NCBI GenBank assembly: GCA_027924585.1
Contig: BSBM01001025.1
Span: 62,001 to 126,000 of the forward strand
Length of the DNA stretch: 64,000 nt
Source: Larix kaempferi
Taxonomy: Eukaryota; Streptophyta; Pinopsida; Pinales; Pinaceae
Direction: 5' to 3'
The notes beneath the pieces were generated by a model. The model had not been told where the DNA came from, made no database searches, and was given only the letters and a program-made list of their open reading frames with translations. The position numbers and the translations under genes are program-made. Shown in pieces: positions 22,701 to 30,736 of the stretch. The stretch's first letter is position 1, and each line of letters begins with the position of its first letter.

Positions 22701-23054
22701 GTGGGAAGATATATTCACGACGGTTCGCACGAATGGTTTTTCTATGAATTCTCAGTCATTTTGTATGAGTGGTTGGAAAATTTGACCTTTCATAAGAGGA
22801 ACTTCCAAGGCGGTGAGCCAACGACCTGGACCTTGGAGTTGATCCAAGAACTACAGGAAGTCAACAACAAAGCGTCGCGAGCTTTCGAGGTGTGGCTCGA
22901 TAGCTCTTGGAAGGGTATATCACTGAATTTGCGGTTGATTCGCAAAAGTCTTATAGTGAAGCTGAAAGATATTTCTTTCGAAAACCCTAGGGAAGTTTTC
23001 TGTTGTCGCTCCAACTGTCCATTAAGATGCTCATTTGCGAGAAGGGCATATTGA
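22701..23054 (+). pseudogene. G1 leader frame (117 codons), possibly the N-terminus of gag
   Basis: Opens MGRYIHDGSHEWFFYEF and has an acidic/aromatic character (WTLELIQELQEVNNKASRAF). It is in the same frame as the gag start at 23145, separated by a stop at 23052-23054, so it may be the degraded N-terminal part of the G1 gag rather than a separate protein. I do not recognise a domain. Confidence 0.4.
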
Positions 23055-23144
23055 AGATGCATATAGATCAATAAACAACTTGGTGGGAAGAGGTCGTGTG
23101 TATCGCGACGGCAGGGGTGCGGTACATGGAATGATAAGGGGTAG

Positions 23145-24115
23145 ATGGGTGCAGGTCATGACGAGACTATGAGCAAAGCTGAGGAAAAAAGTGGTCTTAC
23201 AAGGGGAGGAGCGAGGTTTCGACAGGAAAAGAGGCAGAGGACAGGAGAAGGTCCTGCTGCGATCGATCCGCAAGTTCGCGAAGGAATACCACATGGGATG
23301 AAGCGACCTCATAGTATGGACAAGGACAACCAGGCTACGCCCAGGATAGAGTCAGGACCAAAGCCCAACAACAACGTACCCACACCTCCGCTCACTATCT
23401 GTCAACCGGTAAGAAACACAGCTTCAATCCCACTGGGTCAACAAAACTTGATTGCTTGTAGTTCAGCGACTGGAGGAAGGAAGCCCAGGATGGCGGGTGA
23501 GGACACTAAGTTGCCATTGTTCCACTGGAATGGGACAGATAACCCAGAGCAGTACTAGTTTTTGTGTGAAGCGGTATGGACTGTAAAACATATCACTAAT
23601 GATAATGCTAAGAAAGGACAGTTAGCGACAACTCTGCGAGGTCGCGCATTAGGCTGGTTTATGAAGTTTGTTCTATTCCCTACAGGAGCTCCGAAGAAGA
23701 CACTAGACGACATCATGGATCGTTGATTGCAGAATTCAGAAAACCCAAGTCTGAAGCACAATATATTACAGAGTTGAAAGAAATTAAGCAGTATCCCAAT
23801 GAGACGGTGTGGGATTTTGACCAGCGGTTTAAGACGCTAATGGCGAGGGTTAGTTTTGATATGAGTGATGTCCAACACAAAGAGTGGTTCATCACGGCAC
23901 TACTACTGCACATTCGACTACTACTGATGCAGCAGAACATTACGATGCCCAGTGAAGCTTTGGAGATTGCAATGCGGTTGGAGGTGTCGCCGATTGGTCA
24001 AAATGTAGCTGGGATGTCACAAATACAGACACAGCTGGCTAACTTGATCATACATCTACAAGATCTGAAGAAGGGCAAAGAGCAGCGCGAAGAAGTATGG
24101 TGTACGCGATGTTGA
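23145..24115 (+). pseudogene. G1 gag (capsid region)
   Basis: Basic Pro/Gln-rich start followed by LPLFHWNGTDNPEQY (about 23510) and then a Ty3/gypsy capsid-like segment with TLRGRALGWFMKF, EAQYITELKEIKQYPNETVW and FDQRFKTLMARV. A stop at 23556-23558 and a frameshift near 23722 interrupt it. It would have formed the virus-like particle. Decayed. Confidence 0.75.
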
Positions 24116-25111
24116 GGAGAAGGGCATACTAAGGACAATTTCCCTTACTTCCGCAATTATCTAGTTTCAAGAGCACCAAACCCGTTGAGTGGTGGTGGCA
24201 TGCCATGGTGTCTCATTTGTCAGGTATATGGGCACCGCCATGAGGAATGTCCATACATGCAGAAGATGGTCACCAAACCGATGAATTTGTATTGCACATT
24301 TTGTAAATATGTGGGACATGATGACAAAGATTGTCGGGCATATGGGTTTCTTCATGAGAGAACATACGATGCATTCTATGTAAAGGATGAATAGTGTGCC
24401 GTACAACAACCGCAATCGCAGCCACAAGTAGCCTAGACGCTACCTCAACCGCAGGTACAGTTTGTACCGCAGCAGCAACCACAGCAATTTATGCCACAAT
24501 ATGCTCTGATACAAATGGATCCACAGTACTTTCAGCAACCGCAGTATGCACAGCAAGGGCAGGGCATGTAACCAGCTCCTATGCAGCAATATTACAACCA
24601 ACCGTAGTACCAACACCAGGGCAGATTCCGGGGAGGATTCTGGGGTGGATGTGGCGGAGGATTTGGTCACAGAGGAGGACTAGTAGGTCACGGACCTATT
24701 CAGTGTTATCCCTATGCGGTATGGGGGCACTATCAGCATGACTTCCCACTCTTGCAGACGTAGTGTACATTTTTCTTTGTTACAGATCATACAGTGGAGA
24801 ACTGCTCGCAGTTGATTCCATGATGGCAGGTAGGGAATATTCCACAATTGCAGAATCAAAATCAGGCACAGCAACCAGTACAGACTCAGGTGCACCAACC
24901 GGCGCAGAACCAGAACAAACACCCAAATCAGAATGCTAATCCGAATGTGAACCAATCGGGGAATCCACCACTGAACCAGAATCAAGGTGCGAGTGTTGCA
25001 ACAATTTCTTCTAAGCCAAGACCACAGGATGCGGTTGTCATAGTCATCATGCAGGGAGGTGCAGTAACAGGAGGGGATAGCCCACAACCGCTTATTCGAC
25101 TAGCCGGGTAG
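24099..25111 (+). pseudogene. G1 nucleocapsid with three zinc knuckles and a Q/N-rich tail
   Basis: Three knuckle-like motifs in series: CTRC-stop-GEGHTKDN near 24102 (last Cys lost), CLICQVYGHRHEEC near 24211 (CX2CX4HX4C, intact) and CTFCKYVGHDDKDC near 24295 (intact). A long Gln/Pro/Asn-rich stretch follows (QPQVQFVPQQQPQQF, NQNKHPNQNANPNVNQ) with several stops. The knuckles would bind the element's RNA. The poly-Q/N tail is unusual but low-complexity. Confidence 0.7.
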
Positions 25112-26116
25112 AAGAGGGTCTCATTTGACATTGAATCCGAACGTGATGCGTTCTTTCTGGCATGTCACAAGATGGATCAGGACCCTGGTAAAGCTATCAT
25201 TTGCGGCATGCCCCCTATTTTTTATGCTACTACAGAGGCAGGTCCGTCGGCGCCGTCTGGAACCTTGTAGAAATTTTTTGAGAGCTGCTTATTGTTGGCA
25301 ATATATCTTGCTGCTCTAGTTGAGATCGAGGGGTTGCTGCAACGACCAACCAGGGGACGGCAAGAGTCCGTAGTAAACTCCTTATATCGACAAAATACCG
25401 GTAAGGATATGTGCATGAACATACAAATTGGGGACTATGATGTTGATTCAGTTATTCTAAATCTTGGTTTGGATGTCAACATCCTAACCAAGCAGGCATG
25501 GCAGAAAATGGGGAGCTCCCCATTGAGCTGGTCTTTTGTACAGCTCTGGTTAGCTAATCACGCTAAGGTGACACTTATTGGGAGAGTCCCACGTCTAGTA
25601 GTGGACATTGAGGGCATGAATACCTATGCCGACTTTGACATCATCGAAGTGGTTGAAGGAGGAAGCACGTATCCCACGTTGTTGGGGATCATATGGGATA
25701 ATGACAGTGGAGCGGTAATCAACTTCAAGCGACGGATGATGAATTTTGAAAACCACAATCTCAGAGTCATAGCCTTGTTGGATCCGGCTGAAGGACACAG
25801 ATACGTTGAGCCAGTGAAGGACAAAGATCCCAGTGGATGGGACCATGTATTCAATATTTTTGAAGATTATATTCATCCGACTACCAACAGTGAGCTAGGA
25901 TGGCGTATTGACAGCTCTACATCTTCTGACTCTGATGATGCATTAGAACACTGGAAGAACCTCTTACATGAGGTATCGATACGTAAGTGCGGGTTAGTCA
26001 CGCAATCGTTATGCCGTGTTGAGACTGAAACGATTACACTTCCAGTATACGAGGGGCTGCCTAATCTGTCTGACTTTCTGCCGAAGTTTGAGGAAAGAGT
26101 TTCCACACCACAATGA
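25112..26116 (+). pseudogene. G1 protease region
   Basis: A long open stretch (25292-26116) after a stop near 25268. The retropepsin-like segment is IQIGDYDVDSVILNLGLDVN near 25420, where the usual D-S/T-G is changed, followed by a beta-rich region (AKVTLIGRVPRLVVDIEGMN). The rest (HVFNIFEDYIHPTTNSELGW) is a linker I do not recognise. Catalytic competence looks lost. Confidence 0.6.
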
Positions 26117-26700
26117 CTGTTGGCATTGGAGGAAGCATTGAAGGCTACTCTAGCACGCTGGTGGGCGACACACAAGAAATCAATTAATGAATGGTCGCAA
26201 TGCAGGAGATTGATGACAGTTCGTTTCAGCGATACCGAGGTATACCACGCAGGGAAATATGATGGTCGAAATAACCCTGGAAGTCATCTGAGGGAATGTC
26301 AAACATTATGGGCATCACGACCGCGATATGAGTGTGTCCACACCTTTATCCATACTTTAGATGAGATGTCGCAATCCTAGTAAACTGCAGCCGAGTTGCG
26401 AGGAGAAATTACCACTTGGGTGGAGTTGACGGTATGCTTCACTCATACGTTCATCTTCGCGGATGCCAACCCTGATGTCAATAATGCTTTGTAGCTCATC
26501 CGCGATGTGGTTCTGAAGGTTGTTCCAATCACATATCCCACGGATATGCATGTGCACTACTAGATGCAATCCATGATGGAATGTTACAATATCACCGGTG
26601 GGCCCAAAGACGGTGATAATCCATGGAATATCAATATTCCTAAGTTTGAAGGTAGTCGTGATGTGATAGCACCTGATGCGCAAGTGTTCTGATCAACAAC
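26117..26700 (+). pseudogene. G1 second gag-like segment between PR and RT
   Basis: After the stop at 26114-26116 the frame reads TLARWWATHKKSINEWSQCR, HLRECQTLWASRPRYECVHT and FIHTLDEMSQS to a stop at 26378, then degraded sequence resembling WEELTVCFTHTFIFADANPD. The pattern (H-L-x-W...W-x-x-x-F-x-x-x-F) is that of a Ty3-type gag domain, in an unexpected position downstream of protease. Similarity is by eye only. Confidence 0.45.
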
Positions 26701-26759
26701 CATTGAAGCTCCATAAGATCAATATTGGGACGGAGGCCACTCCCAAGTTCACGAATGTT

Positions 26760-27425
26760 GGAGATTAATGGGATGATGAGATGATGGGAAAGGTCACTGA
26801 TTTGCTGCATGAATTTCAATACCTCTTTCCTATGAAGTTTTCTGAGATGAAAGGTATCTTGGGTGATTTAGGTGAGATGCAGATCCCCTTGAAACCAGAT
26901 CCTAAACCGATCAGGTAGCAATCCTACCGGCTGAGTCCGCGACATAAGGAGAGGGTCAAGGTAGAACTTGATCACATGTTGGGTGCCGGTATAATTGAAC
27001 CGGTCGAAGAGTCAGAATGGATTAGTCCTTTGGTGGTGCAGGACAAGAAGACTGGCAAGGTGCACATTTGTGTCCATTTGCGGAAGTTGAATGATGCATG
27101 CTTGAATGATTCCTTTCCGACCCCATTTACTGATGAAGTACTTGAAGGTGTGGGCGGCCAGGAGATGTATTCTTTCATAGATGGGTTCTCGGGATATCAT
27201 CAGATCCGCATTGCCAAGGAAGACCGCCACAAGATGACTTCTGTGACAGAATGGGGTTGTTTTCAGCACACCGTGATGCTGTTTGGGTTGAAGAACGTAC
27301 CTGCAATCTTCTCACAGGTTGTTGTTGTTGTGTTCTGGGATTTCATTCAGAAGTTTTTGTAGGTATACATGGATGATTGGATAGTCTATGATTTGATTTG
27401 TGATCATCTGGCCAATCTTTTACTT
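26760..27425 (+). pseudogene. G1 reverse transcriptase, truncated after YMDD
   Basis: Gypsy RT motifs in order: the RQxYRLSPRHKERVKVEL segment near 26920, GIIEPVEESEWISPLVVQDK near 26988, FIDGFSGYHQIRIAKEDRHK near 27175, MLFGLKNVPAIFSQV near 27280 and YMDDW at 27366-27380 (just after a TAG). The coding similarity stops about 27425, where AT-rich DNA begins. RNase H and IN are absent. Several stops and a frameshift lie upstream. Confidence 0.82.
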
Positions 27426-28082
27426 CTAAATTATAATTTTTTATTCAACTAAACAAATTAATTAATTTTATTAATTATTTGTCAATTAATTAATAAAGTT
27501 AAACATTATATAAGTAACTATTATTGGATTAAATTAAACTAACAAATTAATTAATTTTAGTAATTAACTATCAATTAATTAATTCTATTTACTAATAATA
27601 ATATTTACTTTTAAATAAATTTGTTTTTATAGAATTTTTCTAAATTAAAATTTTTATAAAAAACCTATAAAACTTTAAAACTAGATTATTAACCTTAATT
27701 ATCTAATTATATATTTTTAAAAAACTATATTAAACACTTGGTTATAATGAATAAATTATATAAACTGAAATTAATTAACTTAAATCATCTATAATCTAAA
27801 TAAATTTCAAAACTAACAAACTAAAACTAGGGTTAGGGTTTGGCCGACACTCCCGGGTTCTCAAGTTCTCTCAAACAAACAAACATTAAATGTATATTTA
27901 TGCTTTGGTTACGCTATCCTCACCTTGACTCATTGTCCTGATGATGAACCGTGATTAAGGTTCGAAACGTCGACTTTTCGCAATGGGTACTACGTTATCC
28001 TTGAATTCTTCACTAAACCCTCAACGCAGGAATCTACGAGACGAACATCAGATATCGTTGAATTAGAAGAAGTGCATCTTTT
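27426..28082 (+). mobile_element. Penelope-like-element terminal fragment (tentative)
   Basis: About 400 bp of very AT-rich DNA followed by about 250 bp of normal composition, lying between the G1 RT and the middle of the G1 3' LTR. The second part contains a hammerhead-like core (27938-27968) of the kind found in the terminal repeats of Penelope-like retroelements, and a telomere-like actagggttagggtttgg at about 27829-27842. No RT or GIY-YIG coding remains. Because G1 RNase H, IN and the LTR start are missing, the insertion came with a large deletion or a second event. Confidence 0.45.
27930..28000 (+). ncRNA. Hammerhead-ribozyme-like motif
   Basis: Core CTGATGA at 27938-27944, then T, then a 5-bp stem GAACC (27946-27950)/GGTTC (27959-27963) closed by gtgattaa, then GAAAC (27964-27968). 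A short stem III could form between aacgt (27966-27970) and acgtt further right (27993-27997 region). One extra base between CTGATGA and the stem departs from the minimal consensus, and I find no convincing stem I, so self-cleavage is doubtful. Confidence 0.45.
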
Positions 28083-28538
28083 GTGCAAATCAAGAGATAC
28101 TGGCGAGATCTGTATTTTTGCGGAGATATTGTATATGGGTTTTGCTAAGTTCATATGACATGACAGAGCTGTTTTACGAAATCCTTGTGCATCTTTTGTT
28201 CACTTATGGTAATGTATGTTGCGATATATGAATAATGCTATGTTTTCTTACTACAATTAATGCTTTACTTTTATACTTGTTGCGATGAATGTTTATGTTG
28301 AATGATGTTATGGATACAATGTTGCCGAAGTTAAATGCATAGATCTATTTCTCAATGTCGTAATAAGTTTAAGTGATCATTACCGCAAACATCCTCCTTC
28401 ATTCGGCGGAAACATGGTTCCGTCGAATCTCCCTTGAACATCTCGGGTGAGACCTCATATTCTCCAAAGGTATTGCTGGACGAGGTAAAACTTGTCTGGG
28501 CCGGTGCTCAAGGAGATCGCGGTGGGTTAGTGTCGACA
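28083..28538 (+). repeat. G1 3' LTR fragment
   Basis: Matches the right half of the G1 LTR units from atcaagagatactggcgaga, through tttcttactacaattaatgc and the cctccttcattcggcggaaa block, into the start of a further unit, and ends in tgtcgaca at 28531-28538. The left half of the LTR is missing. Confidence 0.8.
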
Positions 28539-28566
28539 GTTAACAAGCTCACACATTAGGGGGCAT

Positions 28567-29251
28567 CTAGTAACAATAAAATTGACACCCTTAGTCATGT
28601 GACAGATGAAGCATATGTTTACCATGCACCTGCAGCAAGAAGACATAACACAAGTTCATTCAGAGATGAATCCTCTCTGAGAAATGCATTAAAATGCATT
28701 AATTGTGCTTAAAATCATTCTAAGTGGTGCAAAAAGCCTAAAAACTATGGAAAAAGGGTTTTTAAGTGAAAATGATCTAAAATCATGAAAGGGGATTATC
28801 CCACACTCAAAAGAGAATCCTAAGGCCCATTTCCCAATGCTATATAAGAAAGGCTTTGGGGCATTGTAAAGAGGAATCAGAAGAGCAAAGGAATGCTGGA
28901 GAGATTCTGAAGGAGGAGAAAGAGCTCAAATTCTTCAAAAGCAAGGGTGAAGGAAGGAAAGTTTATGGCAATGGAGGAAGGATGCACACCCATATCCATG
29001 GTAATCATGTATCTTCTTCATTGTTTCAATATGAAGTAATTCAAGTTTCTACCATTTTAGTGTTGAATGTTTGCTTATATTCCATGATTGTAATCGTGAA
29101 ATGTTCTTAGATCTCAATGAATGTTTATTGAATGAAATTAGATCTTAATAAATTTGTGATAATTGCTTCATTTCTGACATAGAGACTCACTACCTCTTAG
29201 AAAAATAGTTAAAATAGTGTATACACAACCCTACACTAAATACTGTTATCA
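28567..29251 (+). repeat. E LTR, left arm
   Basis: Contains ctatataag (28840-28848) as a TATA-like box, ends gttatca followed by gaa and the PBS-like sequence at 29255. The 84-codon frame at 28856-29110 lies within the LTR, has no motif, and is not taken as a gene. Confidence 0.75.
28840..28848 (+). promoter_or_regulatory. TATA-box-like element in the E LTR
   Basis: ctatataag; the inverted copy has cttatatag at 33931-33939. Promoter role is inferred from its place in the LTR. Confidence 0.5.
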
Positions 29252-29254
29252 GAA

Positions 29255-29268
29255 TGGCGACTCCACTG
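29255..29268 (+). other. E primer-binding-site-like sequence
   Basis: tggcgactccactg, three bases after the LTR end. G3 has the same layout (LTR, gaa, tggcgactccgctgggg on its strand), so E is probably a gypsy relative. Confidence 0.65.
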
Positions 29269-29730
29269 CTTGAAAATTCTTGATATTTCATGATTTTTCT
29301 TCAATTTTTTGGTGTTATTCCTTCATATCTACTCCTTTATGGCTTAAAGATCCATTAAAGACCCTAAGCTCTAGCTAGGGAAGCTTAAAACTGGCCTACC
29401 CATGTCTTTAATCAATCAAACCACCTTAAAACGCATTCAGATCTGAGTTTCTTGAATGTTGAGCTATGTGAATACTTCTCTGCTGGGATTTTTAAACTCA
29501 GCGTGGTTTTCAACTTTGCCTTGACTATTGGGCTTACATTCTGCCACGATTTGGCTTGGTGAAGGCATTTTGGAGGAGGCATTGAAGAGTTAATTAAATA
29601 TCTCTGTCCAACTGCTAAACCTCAGCCTGAAGCTTAACCTCACTACCAGTTAAAGAATTTTGTCCTTCTTTAAGCTCTGCATGAACCTTAGAGTCCAGCG
29701 TGAAGGCAAACCCTGGCATCTTCAGTGTGT
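29269..29730. other. Loop of the E inverted LTR pair
   Basis: About 460 bp with no open frame of note. It is all that is left of an element interior between the two facing LTRs. Confidence 0.5.
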
Positions 29731-29758
29731 TCTGCGTGTACACTATTTTAACTATTTT
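29731..29758 (-). repeat. E LTR, right arm, first 28 bases
   Basis: cgtgtacactattttaacta is the reverse complement of the left arm's end near 29195-29225. The copy is interrupted by Copia-C within this arm and continues at 33578. Confidence 0.75.
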
Positions 29759-30461
29759 TGTTAGAACATTTTTCCACCTATGTACATTAATCATTTATTA
29801 ATGATGATTAATTAGCCCAAGTGATTAATGATTACATCCCTAAGTTGATTAGTTGGTAAATGGTCAAATTATCATGAACTGGTTAGCAATGTGAACAAGT
29901 GCTGAGTCAAACCAGCTTTGTGGAGCGCTCCCCAGGACAATTAATGCACTCAGCATGCCTAGAGCTCCCTCCTCAGGTCATTTAATGCACTCAGCATGCT
30001 TCTCTTCTACCTAGGGCGCATTTGCTCACTTTGTGGACAATCTTGCCTTGTTTTGTCATATTTTTGACCAATTTTAGACTCCAAACCTCTAACCAACCAG
30101 CTTCTTCACATGTGTGAGGTCACATGGGCCTATCCAGTCATTCCCAGCATTCACACAGCAGATTCGAACCAGTTTGGGATGGTTTGGGATATTTTGGTCA
30201 ACCTAGGGGGGTTTGAGCTATTTCTAAGCTAGATCAGTGTGAACACTCCAGATGGATTCGAATTCTTCCAGATTTGTATATATGGGTGTTCTTAACCTTT
30301 GTTAAGGTTGGACAGTTAATAATATTGACATTATTCACCAATTTGATGTGTATTGTTCTTCATTCATTTAAATTTTTATGCTAATTCTTGCAAATGTTGT
30401 ACAATATTTCACCAGTGAGGAATCCACAGTAGCTAGGTTCAGCTGTGCTTGAGATTTTACA
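29759..30461 (+). repeat. Copia-C 5' LTR
   Basis: tgttagaacatttttccacc ... gagattttaca, 703 bp. Confidence 0.94.
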
Positions 30462-30476
30462 TGGTATCAGAGCTCT
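30462..30476 (+). other. Copia-C primer-binding site
   Basis: tggtatcagagctct directly after the 5' LTR; initiator-Met tRNA type. Confidence 0.88.
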
Positions 30477-30736
30477 TGGAGCTAGAATTCGAACCAGCAG
30501 ACTGTTGTAGTGGATTGCCAGAAACAGTGGAGAAACCACATAATTCCTGAGGCCATTGCCTTGAGCTTACTGGAGAAATCTAGTGGCTCCTCTCAGGTGT
30601 GATGCTCTCCTGAATGCACCCACTATCCATACAGGGTTCGAATCTGTGAGTGTAGATCCCTCCAGAGTGATTTGAGAGTTGTTTGCAGGTATTGGAGTTC
30701 AGCATTGTCAGCAAGTGCGAATTGCAGCAGAGGAGA

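Larger units (their letters stand above)
2205..28538 (+). mobile_element. G1: old Ty3/gypsy element broken by three insertions
   Basis: The outermost recognisable element of the left half. Its LTR units occur at 2205-3002, 14702-14769 joined to 20834-21619, and 21620-22511. Gag, zinc knuckles, PR-like, a gag-like segment and RT follow on the + strand to about 27425, and a 3' LTR fragment lies at 28083-28538. Copia-A and Copia-B sit inside the LTR units and a Penelope-like fragment replaces the RNase H/IN region and the start of the 3' LTR. Stops and frameshifts throughout make it non-functional. Both internal LTR/body junctions carry the palindrome tgtcgaca (22504-22511 and 28531-28538), which I take as the LTR 3' end. 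Confidence 0.75.

Noticed and set aside
28856-29110. 84-codon ORF in the E LTR
   Set aside because: Lies in the transcribed part of an LTR; its inverted copy at 33600-34000 does not keep a clean frame and no domain is visible.
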